NCBI RefSeq assembly: GCF_014649775.1
Contig: NZ_BMTR01000013.1
Coordinates: 1 to 64,000 of the forward strand
DNA length: 64,000 nt
Reading direction: 5' to 3'
From: Streptomyces longisporoflavus
GTDB taxonomy: Bacteria > Actinomycetota > Actinomycetes > Streptomycetales > Streptomycetaceae
Position numbers and translations under genes: made by a program. Each line of letters opens with the position of its first letter. Position 1 is the stretch's first letter. The notes under the pieces were generated by a model. That model did no database searches. It was not told where the DNA came from and saw only the letters and a list, made by a program, of their open reading frames with translations. This document shows, piece by piece, positions 1-8,546 of the stretch.

Positions 1-57
1 ACAGCGCCGATGGTACTGCAGGGGGGACCCTGTGGGAGAGTAGGACGCCGCCGAACT
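1..57 (+). rRNA. rrf: 5S rRNA, 3' end (partial)
   Basis: The first 57 bases match the 3' half of Streptomyces 5S rRNA, including the segments GCGCCGATGGTACTGCAGG and GTGGGAGAGTAGGACGCCG. The 5' part, and presumably the 16S and 23S genes of an rrn operon, lie left of the window. A strong terminator follows directly, as expected for the last gene of the operon. Confidence 0.95.
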
Positions 58-70
58 ATTATTGACGGGA

Positions 71-101
71 AACCCCCGCACCCTCTGGGTGCGGGGGTTT
101 T
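71..101 (+). terminator. rrn operon intrinsic terminator
   Basis: A perfect 13-bp stem (71-83 with 87-99) closes on a 3-nt loop and runs into a short T tract. It sits 13 bases after the 5S rRNA and before the convergent gene at 122-793, so it could serve both strands. Confidence 0.9.
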
Positions 102-121
102 CTGCGTTCCGGACCCATTTC

Positions 122-793
122 CTACTCCGGGCTCACCAATTTCGTGTCGTACGCCAGGATCACCGCCTGCACCCGGTCTCTCGCGCCCGTCTTCGAGAGA
201 ATGCGTCCGACGTGAGTCTTCACCGTTGATTCGGCGAGATGCAGCCGACCTGCGATCTCCGCGTTCGTCCAGCCCTGCCCGATGACCGTCAGGATTTCGC
301 GCTCCCGGTCGGTCAGTGCGGCCAGACGCGGGTCCCGTGACAGGTCGCTTTCCTCGCCGGTCCGCGTCGGGAGGTGATCCGCGAAGGCGTCGAGGAGACG
401 GCGGGTCAGGCTCGGGGCCACGACCGCGTCTCCCGTGGCGACCGCGCGGATACCGGCGAGGAGTTCCTCCGGCAGTGCGTCCTTGATGAGGAAACCCGAG
501 GCTCCCGCGCGCAGGCCCGCGTACGCGTACTCGTCGAGGTCGAATGTCGTGAGGATCAGGACGCGGGTGCGGTCGCCGGCGGCCACGATGCGGCGCGTGG
601 CCTCGATGCCGTCCAGGCCCGGCATGCGGATGTCCATCAGGGCGACGTCCGGGTGGAGTTCGGCCGCCATGCGGACCGCCTCGCTGCCGTTGCCCGCCTC
701 GCCCACCACCTCCATGTCGTCCTGGCTTTCCAGGAGCATGCGAAAGCCGAAGCGTTGCATCGGCTGGTCGTCGACGATGAGTACGGTCGTCAC
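122..793 (-). CDS. NarL/LuxR-family response regulator
   Basis: A 223-residue response regulator. The N-terminal receiver domain has the acidic pair near residues 8-9 and the predicted phospho-acceptor Asp54 in ALMDIRMPG. The C-terminal LuxR-type helix-turn-helix (about 155-215) contains LTDREREIL and ESTVKTHV. It overlaps the upstream kinase gene by 4 bp, so the two are translationally coupled. As last gene of an operon with an ABC exporter it probably controls that exporter in response to an envelope-active compound; this is inferred from context. Confidence 0.93.
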   Translation of the reverse strand: MTTVLIVDDQPMQRFGFRMLLESQDDMEVVGEAGNGSEAVRMAAELHPDVALMDIRMPGLDGIEATRRIVAAGDRTRVLILTTFDLDEYAYAGLRAGASGFLIKDALPEELLAGIRAVATGDAVVAPSLTRRLLDAFADHLPTRTGEESDLSRDPRLAALTDREREILTVIGQGWTNAEIAGRLHLAESTVKTHVGRILSKTGARDRVQAVILAYDTKLVSPE

Positions 794-2085
794 TGAGGGG
801 AGTCCTTGAGTTCTTCGGGGAGATGGAGTCTTACCTGCCAGCCGCCTGCCGGTTGCCGCAGCGGGCCCGCCTCAAGTGTCCCGTCGTACAGCGCCGTTCG
901 CTCGCGCATTCCCGTGAGACCCCGGCCGGGCGCATCACCGGGTGAGGGGACGAGAGATCCGGTGGGGTCGGCCCCCGTGCCCGTGCCCGTGTCCGTCACC
1001 GTCGCCCGCACCCCGTCGTCGCCGTACACGACCTCCACGTACGCCGTCGCCTCCGGACCGCCGTGTTTGAGGGTGTTCGTGAGGGCCTCCTGGACGACGC
1101 GGTAGACCGTCAGTTGGCGGCCCGCCGGGAGGGAGTCCGGGCGGCCTCGCACCGTGCTGCGGACCGGAAGCCCCGCGGCCCGTACTCCGTCGATGAGCTG
1201 ATCGAGGTCGGTCAGGGCGGGCTGGGGAGCGAGTGCGGCGGCCTCCCCCGGGGTCTCCTCGCGCAGGACGTCCAGGAGCCGGCGCAGTTCCGTCAGGGCC
1301 TGGCGGCTGGTCGTGCCGATGGCCGTGAGCGCTTGGGCGGCACGTTCCGGGGACTTGGCGGCGGCGTACGAACCGCCGTCCGCGAGGGTCGTGATGACCG
1401 AGAGATTGTGGCCGATGATGTCGTGCATCTCGCGGGCTATGCGGGTGCGTTCGGCATTGGTGGCGAGCTGCGCCTGCTGGTCGCGTTCGACTTCGAGCTG
1501 CCGGGCGCGTTCCACGAGGGCCTCGGTGTAATCCTGGCGTGAGCGCACCGCGATGCCGAGGAGGGCGACGAGGGCGTACGCCCACACGTACGGGACGATC
1601 TGCTGGTCCCAGCTGTTCTCCGGGTAGCGGAACGCGCCCACGACGAGCGGTGCGGTCATCATGAGGCCCGCAACGCCCAGCGTCTTCAGGGGCAGCCACA
1701 TCGCCACGCTGAACAGGACGATCATCTGGATCAGCGAGGCCTGGAGCATGGCACCGGTCCAGCTGCTGACCAGGCTCGCGGCGACCATGACGGTGAGGGC
1801 CGCCATCGGGCGGCGGCGGCGCCACAGCAGCGGTAGCGACAGCGCGGTGCTGAGCAGGAAGATGAGCCAGCCCGGCACGGCCGTGTTCGGTGCGGTGTTG
1901 CGCCAGCCGCCTGCGGCGTCGACGAGGGCGGCCACCACGAAGAAGCCGGTGACCAGCAGGTCCCAGACGAGCGGGCGGCGCCTGTCGAAGGCGCGCACCC
2001 GCTGTGTCGAACGCTGGAGGAGCCGGGTGAGGGGATGCGGCGCGGTGCGGGGCTCGTCGTGCGGCGCGGTGCGTGGCTCGGTCAC
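790..2085 (-). CDS. NarX-type sensor histidine kinase (HisKA_3)
   Basis: A 431-residue membrane kinase. Four to six hydrophobic segments between about residues 40 and 180 lead into a short coiled linker, then a HisKA_3 dimerisation domain with phospho-acceptor His221 in REMHDIIGHNLSVI, then a HATPase domain with the N-box VQEALTNTLKHG. There is no large extracytoplasmic sensor, as in intramembrane-sensing kinases that partner with ABC exporters. The GTG start at 2085 is preceded by GAGGATGAG. The cognate regulator is the overlapping gene downstream. Confidence 0.92.
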   Translation of the reverse strand: MTEPRTAPHDEPRTAPHPLTRLLQRSTQRVRAFDRRRPLVWDLLVTGFFVVAALVDAAGGWRNTAPNTAVPGWLIFLLSTALSLPLLWRRRRPMAALTVMVAASLVSSWTGAMLQASLIQMIVLFSVAMWLPLKTLGVAGLMMTAPLVVGAFRYPENSWDQQIVPYVWAYALVALLGIAVRSRQDYTEALVERARQLEVERDQQAQLATNAERTRIAREMHDIIGHNLSVITTLADGGSYAAAKSPERAAQALTAIGTTSRQALTELRRLLDVLREETPGEAAALAPQPALTDLDQLIDGVRAAGLPVRSTVRGRPDSLPAGRQLTVYRVVQEALTNTLKHGGPEATAYVEVVYGDDGVRATVTDTGTGTGADPTGSLVPSPGDAPGRGLTGMRERTALYDGTLEAGPLRQPAGGWQVRLHLPEELKDSPQ

Positions 2086-2100
2086 GGCCTCATCCTCGTA

Positions 2101-2130
2101 CAGGATTTGCTCGTACAGGGTTTGCTCGTA
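2101..2130. repeat. 15-bp tandem repeat in operon spacer
   Basis: Two near-identical 15-bp units (caggatttgctcgta and cagggtttgctcgta), with partial copies on each side, fill much of the 66-bp gap between the permease stop and the kinase start. The repeat lies just upstream of the kinase ribosome-binding site. No function can be read from it. Confidence 0.6.
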
Positions 2131-2151
2131 CAGGAGTTGGATGTTCGGGCG

Positions 2152-2952
2152 TCATACGTCGCGACGCTTGAGCAGCACGGATGCCGCGGAGATGACCGCC
2201 GCCGACCAGAGGGCGAGCGTGATCAGGGCCGTGCCCGGCGCGATGGTGTTCTCCACCCGGGCCACCGATCCGAGGGCGCTCGCCGCCTGGGCGGGGAAGT
2301 ACTTGACGGCGGTGTCCACGGCGCTGAACGGCATCATGGTCACGACCTCGGGCAGGATCAGGACGGCGCCGACGAAGGCGCCGATGGCTCCGGGCACCGA
2401 GCGGAACAGGGCGCCGAGGCCGAGCGCGATGAGGCTGAGCAAGGTGAGGGCCGCGGCGCTGGACGCGAGGGCGCCGAGCACGCCGGAGTCGGTGAGGGAC
2501 AGTTCCTTGTCGGTGCCGGAGAGCCAGATCTGGGCGGCGAGGAACGTGACGACGTTCGTCACGAAGCACACAGTGAAGGCGACCGCCGTGAAGAGGCCCG
2601 CCTTGGACCACAGGACGGGCAGGCGGCTCGGGACGGCCGCGAGCGATGCCCGGATCATGCCCGTCGAGTACTCGCCCGCGGTGACGAGGATGCCGAGCAC
2701 GGCGAGGCAGATCTGGGAGAGCTGGGTGCCGAAGAGGGTGAAGACGATCGTGTCGATGTCGGCGTCGTCCCCGTCGTAGGTGACGCCCATCGTGATGCCG
2801 ACGGCGAGGACGAGGGCGCACCCGGTGAGCAGCGTGATCCAGGTGGAGCGGAGCGTCCACAGCTTGTGCCATTCGGAGCGCAGGACGCCCTTGGTGCTCA
2901 GCCGGTACGCCGACGGGGCCGGCCTGGTGGGGGTGAGAGTGCCGGTGCTCAT
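2152..2952 (-). CDS. ABC transporter permease (ABC-2 type)
   Basis: A 266-residue integral membrane protein with about six hydrophobic segments, beginning with a cytoplasmic stretch (SEWHKLWTLRSTW) typical of ABC-2 permeases that pair with a separate ATPase. Its start overlaps the ATPase stop by 4 bp and the kinase gene follows on the same strand. It probably forms an exporter for an antimicrobial or lipid-like substrate; the substrate cannot be read from sequence. Confidence 0.9.
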   Translation of the reverse strand: MSTGTLTPTRPAPSAYRLSTKGVLRSEWHKLWTLRSTWITLLTGCALVLAVGITMGVTYDGDDADIDTIVFTLFGTQLSQICLAVLGILVTAGEYSTGMIRASLAAVPSRLPVLWSKAGLFTAVAFTVCFVTNVVTFLAAQIWLSGTDKELSLTDSGVLGALASSAAALTLLSLIALGLGALFRSVPGAIGAFVGAVLILPEVVTMMPFSAVDTAVKYFPAQAASALGSVARVENTIAPGTALITLALWSAAVISAASVLLKRRDV

Positions 2953-3884
2953 GCTGCGGCTCCTTCCGGCTGCGGTGCGATGGATGGGGTGACGTACTCG
3001 ACCGAGTCCCGGGTGAGGTCCATGAACGCCTGCTCCAGCGAGGCGGTCTGCGGGGTCAGTTCGAAGAGGGGGATGCCGTTGCGCGCCGCGGTGCGGCCGA
3101 TGTGTTCGCCGTCGGTGCCGCGTACGTCGAGGACGCCCGGCGCGTCACTCGTGATCTGTACCCCCGGCTCGGCGAGCAGCTCGGCGAGGAGGCCCGCCTC
3201 GGGGGTGACGACCTTGACCGAGCCGGTGCCCGACTCGCGTACGAACCTCTCGACCGTGGTGTCCGCGAGGAGCCTGCCGCGGCCGATGATGATCAGGTGC
3301 TCGGCGGTCAGCGCCATCTCGCTCATCAGGTGCGAGGAGACGAGGACCGTACGTCCCTCTGCGGCAAGGGACTTGAGGAGGTTGCGGATCCACAGGACGC
3401 CCTCGGGGTCGAGGCCGTTGACCGGTTCGTCGAGGATGACCGCGGCCGGGTCGCCGAGGAGCGCGGCCGCGATGCCGAGGCGCTGGCCCATGCCGAGCGA
3501 GAAGCCCTTCACGCGCTTGCGGGCGACGTCGTGGATGCCCGCGAGGTCCAGGACCTCGTCGACGCGGCGGCGCGGGATGCCGTGCGTGTGGGCCAGGGCC
3601 ATCAGGTGGTGGAAGGCGGTGCGGCCCGGGTGGACGGACCGGGCCTCCAGGAGCGCGCCCACCTCGTGCAGGGGCGCGGTGTGGGTCGCGTACGGCCGGT
3701 CGCCGATGGTGGAGCGTCCGCGGGTCGGCGCGTCCAGGCCGAGGAGCATCCGCATGGTGGTGGACTTGCCGGCGCCGTTGGGGCCGAGGAAGCCGGTGAC
3801 GGTGCCGGGGCGGACGGTGAAGGACAGGTCCTCCACGACGGTCTTCTCGCCGTAGCGCTTGGTGAGTTCGTATGCCCGAATCAT
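2949..3884 (-). CDS. ABC transporter ATP-binding protein
   Basis: A 311-residue single-domain ABC ATPase of the drug/lantibiotic exporter type. It has Walker A GPNGAGKST (about 36-44), an atypical signature FSLGMGQR, Walker B AVILDEPVNGLDP and the H-loop VLVSSHL. The C-terminal 80 residues form the extension common to these exporters. It is first gene of the four-gene leftward operon ATPase-permease-kinase-regulator. Confidence 0.94.
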   Translation of the reverse strand: MIRAYELTKRYGEKTVVEDLSFTVRPGTVTGFLGPNGAGKSTTMRMLLGLDAPTRGRSTIGDRPYATHTAPLHEVGALLEARSVHPGRTAFHHLMALAHTHGIPRRRVDEVLDLAGIHDVARKRVKGFSLGMGQRLGIAAALLGDPAAVILDEPVNGLDPEGVLWIRNLLKSLAAEGRTVLVSSHLMSEMALTAEHLIIIGRGRLLADTTVERFVRESGTGSVKVVTPEAGLLAELLAEPGVQITSDAPGVLDVRGTDGEHIGRTAARNGIPLFELTPQTASLEQAFMDLTRDSVEYVTPSIAPQPEGAAA

Positions 3885-3998
3885 GCTTCTGATGCTGGCG
3901 TCCGCGGGGGCGCGGGGCGTCGGACCAGGGGCGGGACGTGGGCGGGCGGGGGTAGTACCGGGGTACGACAGTGACCCTGAGAGGCCGACCCCGCCTGC

Positions 3999-5534
3999 TC
4001 AGCCGGGGAGTTCCGCGTGCGGCCAGCGGGTGCGGGCCTGTTCGCGGGAGCGGAGGAGGGCCAGGGTGGGCAGGCCGCGGTCCGCGCCGGTGGCCAGGAG
4101 CTCCGGGAGCTGGGGGAGCGGGGCCACGGCGGCCACGTCGTCGAGGACCAGGGTCATTGGTGGGTCGAGCCGACCGGAGGATGACCGTTCGGCCATGCGC
4201 CGGCCGTGCTCGACCACGCTTGAGGCGAGTGCCGTGAGGAGGGGCATCGCGCCTGGTCCCTGGGGTGACTTGGGGTCCTCGATCGGTTCACCCACCACAA
4301 AAAGCGTGCCCCCTTCATCGATGAAGGAATCCAGGGTGAGGGCATCGGTTCGGTTCGGGGTGCAGGATTCCCGTACGTTGAGGGTGAAGAGCGCGGAGAG
4401 GGCGCGTGCCGTCAACTCCTGCGCGATGTCCCGGCGTTCCGGGTACGCCGTGAGTGCCGCCTCCAGCTCGCCCGCGGCTCCCGAGGCCGCCTTCTGGTGG
4501 GTGCGGAGGATGCGGACCGCGTCTTGGACGCCCGTTCCCTGGGCCCAGCGGTGTACGTGCTTGATGGGGCGGCCGTCCACCGCTGCGGCGTGCAGGAAGC
4601 TGCGGAGGAGGGTTTCCGCGGTGTCGGCGACGGTGCTGTCCAGCTTGGCGCTGGGCCTTATGGCGGCAAGGAGGGCGGTGGCCCGTTGCGCGGCCACTGC
4701 CTTGTCCTCGCAGTTCGCCGTGGGGGACCAGTGCATTCTTGCGGGGGTGTCACAGAGGTGGGAGGGGTCGTAGACCAGGACCGGGCCGAGCTTCGCCCTG
4801 GCGTCCTTCGTCTCCTCCCACAGGGTGGGGTCCGAGGTGAGGACGAGGGCTGCGCCCTCCGCGTCTCGGATTGCCTCTGCTGCGAGGGGTCTGCGGGTTT
4901 CCTGGGGGCCCAGTACCAGGGGGGTACGGGGGGTGGGGACTGTGGCCTGCTCGATGCTGGGCTGCTCCGGGCTCGGTGGTTCCGTGCCCGGTGTCTCGAT
5001 GCCCGGCGGCTCTTGGCCGGGCACCTCGGCCGGGGCGGGGCCGGCGCTCATGTCATCCGCACCCGGCGCTGCGGGCTGTGCCCACCCGTCCCGCCCTGCG
5101 GGACGCCTGCCCACAGCGGGTACAGCTTCAGCCGGCGCCCGTCTCGCCCTCCGTACCGCCCGCCAGCGCGTCACCGTCCCCATGACGAAGATCGTGAGCA
5201 CCACCAGGACCATCAGCTGGCCGATCAAGAGGCCCCAGAACAAGCCGTAGCCCGTGAGTTGCGCGGCCGGAGTCGCCGGCCAGGCGCCCGCGATGTCGTG
5301 CGGCTCCTGGACGAGGTGCCGCATCGCCACCGGCGTATTGCCGAAGGTGACGTGCTCGGGCCAGGAGCCGTGCGAGAACAGGCCCGCGAGGCCCGTGGCC
5401 GACCAGACGAGGACCGTCAGGCCGAGCACGAAGGCGAGTCCGCCCACCAGGAGGCCGTCGGGAATGCCCCGCTCCCGTGACTCGCGCCGTCCGCCCCGGT
5501 AGCCGTGCTCGGGCTCAGGCCCCCGGTATCCCAT
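3999..5534 (-). CDS. cmdA: CmdA, VirD4/TraG-like membrane protein with degenerate nucleotide site
   Basis: A 511-residue protein with two N-terminal membrane segments (about 28-52 and 97-120), a Pro/Glu-rich linker (130-205) and a C-terminal domain resembling VirD4/TraG coupling proteins (VLTSDPTLWEETKDARAK, then VYDP). The expected Walker A is replaced by GPQETRRPL (209-217), with no Lys-Ser/Thr; Walker B survives as TLVLDDVA (461-468). The protein stops soon after the motif that normally reads QSxAQ, here RSREQ. It is the distal gene of the cmd cluster, 3 bp after cmdB. In S. coelicolor, deletion of cmdABCDEF (SCO4126-4131) disturbs sporulation septation and chromosome segregation and raises actinorhodin. 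The VirD4 relationship is my reading. Confidence 0.85.
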   Translation of the reverse strand: MGYRGPEPEHGYRGGRRESRERGIPDGLLVGGLAFVLGLTVLVWSATGLAGLFSHGSWPEHVTFGNTPVAMRHLVQEPHDIAGAWPATPAAQLTGYGLFWGLLIGQLMVLVVLTIFVMGTVTRWRAVRRARRAPAEAVPAVGRRPAGRDGWAQPAAPGADDMSAGPAPAEVPGQEPPGIETPGTEPPSPEQPSIEQATVPTPRTPLVLGPQETRRPLAAEAIRDAEGAALVLTSDPTLWEETKDARAKLGPVLVYDPSHLCDTPARMHWSPTANCEDKAVAAQRATALLAAIRPSAKLDSTVADTAETLLRSFLHAAAVDGRPIKHVHRWAQGTGVQDAVRILRTHQKAASGAAGELEAALTAYPERRDIAQELTARALSALFTLNVRESCTPNRTDALTLDSFIDEGGTLFVVGEPIEDPKSPQGPGAMPLLTALASSVVEHGRRMAERSSSGRLDPPMTLVLDDVAAVAPLPQLPELLATGADRGLPTLALLRSREQARTRWPHAELPG

Positions 5535-5537
5535 CGC

Positions 5538-6968
5538 TCATGCCACCCCGGAACGCGACGACGAAGGACCGTTCATCTGCTGCTCCATGTACGCCGCACG
5601 CTCCTCCGCCTCCAGATCCGCGGCCCGCAGCGCGTCGTCGCCGAGGAGTTGGTCCGTCGCGTCCACCGACGATTCGGTCATGGCGCGGTCGGTGAAGACC
5701 AGGGGGCGTTCGGTCTCGGTGATCAGATGCTTGACCACCTGGACGTTGCCGTTCACGTCCCATACGGCGATGCCGGGCGTGAGGGTGGGGATGATCTCCA
5801 CCGCCCAGCGCGGCAGGCCGAGTACCCGGCCCGTGGCTCTCGCCTCGTCCGCCTTCTGGGCGTAGATCGTGCGCGTCGACGCCATCTTCAGGATCGCCGC
5901 CGCCTCCTTGGCCGCGGCCCCGTCCACCACGTCGCTCAGGTGGTGGACCACCGCCACGAAGGACAGACCGAGCCGCCGCCCGAACTTCAGCAGGCGCTGG
6001 AAGAGCTGGGCCACGAACGGCGAGTTGATGATGTGCCAAGCCTCTTCCACCAGGAAGATGCGCTTCTTGCGGTCCGGGCGGATCCACGTGTGTTCGAGCC
6101 AGACGCCCACGATCGCCATCAGGATCGGCATCGCGATCGAGTTGCGGTCGATGTGCGAGAGGTCGAAGACGATGAGCGGCGCGTCCAGGTCGATGCCGAC
6201 CGTCGTCGGGCCGTCGAACATTCCCCGCAGGTCACCGTCGACCAGGCGGTCCAGGACGAGCGCGACGTCCAGACCCCATGCCCGTACGTCGTCTATGGCG
6301 ACGTTCATCGCTTCCGCGGACTCCGGCTCCGGGTGCCTGAGCTGTTCCACGATGTCCGTCAGGACGGGCTGGCGCTCCACGATCGTCTCGTTCACGTACG
6401 CGTGGGCGACCTTGAGCGCGAAGCCCGAGCGCTCGTCGAGCCCGTGCCCCATCGCGACCTCGATGATCGTGCGGAGCAGGGCGAGCTGGCCCGTCGTGGT
6501 GATCGAGGGGTCCAGCGGGTTGAGGCGGATGCCCATGTCGAGCGCGGCCGTCGGGTCCAGGCGGATGGGAGTTATCCCCAGCTCCTGGGCGATGAGGTTC
6601 CATTCGCCCACGCCGTCCTCGCCCTGTGCGTCGAGGACGACGACCTGCCGGTCCTTGAACCGCAACTGCCGCAGGACGTACGTCTTCTCCAGCGCCGACT
6701 TGCCGTTGCCCGACTCGCCGAGGACCAGCCAGTGCGGGGCGGGGAGCTGCTGCCCGTACAGCTGGAAGGGGTCGTAGATGTAGCCCTTGCCGGAGTACAC
6801 CTCTCGCCCGATGATCACGCCCGAGTCACCGAGGCCGGGGGCGGCCGTCGGCAGGTAGACCGCCTGGGCCTGCCCCGTCGACGTACGCACCGGGAGTCTG
6901 GTCGTCTCCACCTTCCCGAAGAGGAAGGACGTGAAGGCGTCCGTGAGGATGGTCAGCGGATCCCGCAT
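5538..6968 (-). CDS. cmdB: CmdB, VirB4-like ATPase
   Basis: A 476-residue soluble or peripheral ATPase. Walker A is GESGNGKSA (84-92), preceded by the strand HWLVL, and Walker B is RIFLVEEAWHI (303-313) followed by the FGRRLGLSFVAVVHHLSDV region typical of VirB4/TraC/HerA-FtsK ATPases. It corresponds to the C-terminal motor half of VirB4. The N-terminal half of that family seems to be the separate upstream protein CmdC. The S. coelicolor orthologue is reported to be membrane-located and to need its ATPase domain for normal sporulation. Confidence 0.9.
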   Translation of the reverse strand: MRDPLTILTDAFTSFLFGKVETTRLPVRTSTGQAQAVYLPTAAPGLGDSGVIIGREVYSGKGYIYDPFQLYGQQLPAPHWLVLGESGNGKSALEKTYVLRQLRFKDRQVVVLDAQGEDGVGEWNLIAQELGITPIRLDPTAALDMGIRLNPLDPSITTTGQLALLRTIIEVAMGHGLDERSGFALKVAHAYVNETIVERQPVLTDIVEQLRHPEPESAEAMNVAIDDVRAWGLDVALVLDRLVDGDLRGMFDGPTTVGIDLDAPLIVFDLSHIDRNSIAMPILMAIVGVWLEHTWIRPDRKKRIFLVEEAWHIINSPFVAQLFQRLLKFGRRLGLSFVAVVHHLSDVVDGAAAKEAAAILKMASTRTIYAQKADEARATGRVLGLPRWAVEIIPTLTPGIAVWDVNGNVQVVKHLITETERPLVFTDRAMTESSVDATDQLLGDDALRAADLEAEERAAYMEQQMNGPSSSRSGVA

Positions 6969-6986
6969 TTTTGGCAGCCCTCAGCT

Positions 6987-8546
6987 CTAGCGTCGGATGC
7001 CGGTCGCGAACGGCAGCGTGTTGACGAAGGCCCTGTGGTGCTCGCGGTCGCACCACTCCAGCTTCAGATACGACTTCCCGGCCGAGGCCCGGATGGTGCG
7101 CTTGTCGCGCGCGAGGGCTTCGGGGGAGCGGGACGACACGGTGATGTAGCCGACGAGATTGACGCCGGCCGCGCCGCTCGCGAGGTCCTCGCCGCGCTGG
7201 TCGAGGCGGGAGTTCGACGCGATGTCGCGGGGGTCGACGGTGCGGTTCAGCTTCGCCTGGCGGCTCGCCTCCGCCTCGTCGTTCGTCTTCTCCGTCAGCA
7301 TGCGCTCGATGGCGACCTCGGTGGGTTCGAGGTCCATGGTCACCGCGACCGTACGGATCACGTCCGGGGTGTGGACGAGCAGCGGGGCGAGGAAGTTGAC
7401 GCCGACCGGGGTCATCGGCCACTCCTTCACCCAGGCCGTGGCGTGGCACCAGGGCGCGCGGGTGGAGGACTCGCGGGTCTTCGCCTGGAGGTAGGTGGGC
7501 TCCATGGCGTCGAGCTCGGCGGGCCAGGCGTTGCGCTTCGTCATCGCCTGGATGTGGTCGATGGGGTGGTCCGGGTCGTACATGGAGTGCACGAGCGAGG
7601 AGAGACGTCCCTGCCCGAGGGGCTGGCGCACCCGGATGTCGGCTTCCTGGAGCCGCGAGCAGATGTCGGTCAGCTCGCGCGCCATGACGACGGCGAGACC
7701 GGCGTCCTTGTCGAGCTTCCGGCCGCCGTGCGGACGGCTGGCGCGGGCCATGGCCTGGGCCTCGGCGGCCAGTTCGCGGGAGTAGTGCATGCAGGCCACG
7801 AGATAGGCGCGGTGCTGCTCACTGCTGGTGGACACCATCGACTGGAGCTGCTCGTACGACTGCTGGAGCCAGGGCAGCGCCCGGTCGTCGCCCCGGACGG
7901 TGACGTCCTTGGCGTGGGCGTCCGGGTCGGCCGGGAGCGTGCGCGCGAGCATCTGGAGCCGCGTCACGAACCCGTCGCCGTTGGCGACGTGCTTGAGCAG
8001 CGTCCCGAAGCGGTCGACCAGCGCCTCCTGGTCCTCGGAGTCGCGCAGGCCGACGCCGGGACCCTCGATCTCGATGGCGGCGGTGACGGTACGCCGGTCG
8101 GCGTGCAGCAGTACGGCGATCTCATCCGGCCCGAAGGGCGCGGCGAGCCAGCTGATGCGTCCGATGCCCGGCGGCGGGCCGACCTCGACCTCCTTGCCGT
8201 CGAGGCGGATACCGGCCTCGGGGGTGGCGGAGCGGTAGGCGGTGCCGCGCTTGAGGGAGCGCTTGAAGCTGCGGTTGATCTCGAACCACTTGAAGAACGT
8301 GCGGCCCTTGTAGGGGACGTAGACCGCGGCGATCGCGAGCATGGGGAAGCCCATGAGCAGCACGATGCGCAGGGAGAGGACGGGGACGAGGAGCCCGCAC
8401 ATCATCCCGAGGAAGGCTCCCGCGATGATCAGCGCGATCTCGCCGGTCTCCCGGTTCTTGCCGACGATCGCGTTCGGCCTCGCGCGGCCGATCAGATATG
8501 TGCGGCGGGGCGCGATCGGTTGCGACACGTGGGACTGAGTCGTCAA
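6987..8546 (-). CDS. cmdC: CmdC, SCO6880-family membrane protein (PrgI/VirB4-N-like)
   Basis: A 519-residue protein. Two hydrophobic segments at about 37-80 form a PrgI/VirB3-like hairpin, followed by about 430 cytoplasmic residues that resemble the N-terminal domain of VirB4-type proteins. The preceding gene (cmdD) overlaps it by 4 bp and cmdB follows after 18 bp. I infer that CmdC plus CmdB equals a split VirB3-VirB4 unit of a type IV secretion-like machine. The family assignment is fairly sure; the split is inference. Confidence 0.85.
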   Translation of the reverse strand: MTTQSHVSQPIAPRRTYLIGRARPNAIVGKNRETGEIALIIAGAFLGMMCGLLVPVLSLRIVLLMGFPMLAIAAVYVPYKGRTFFKWFEINRSFKRSLKRGTAYRSATPEAGIRLDGKEVEVGPPPGIGRISWLAAPFGPDEIAVLLHADRRTVTAAIEIEGPGVGLRDSEDQEALVDRFGTLLKHVANGDGFVTRLQMLARTLPADPDAHAKDVTVRGDDRALPWLQQSYEQLQSMVSTSSEQHRAYLVACMHYSRELAAEAQAMARASRPHGGRKLDKDAGLAVVMARELTDICSRLQEADIRVRQPLGQGRLSSLVHSMYDPDHPIDHIQAMTKRNAWPAELDAMEPTYLQAKTRESSTRAPWCHATAWVKEWPMTPVGVNFLAPLLVHTPDVIRTVAVTMDLEPTEVAIERMLTEKTNDEAEASRQAKLNRTVDPRDIASNSRLDQRGEDLASGAAGVNLVGYITVSSRSPEALARDKRTIRASAGKSYLKLEWCDREHHRAFVNTLPFATGIRR

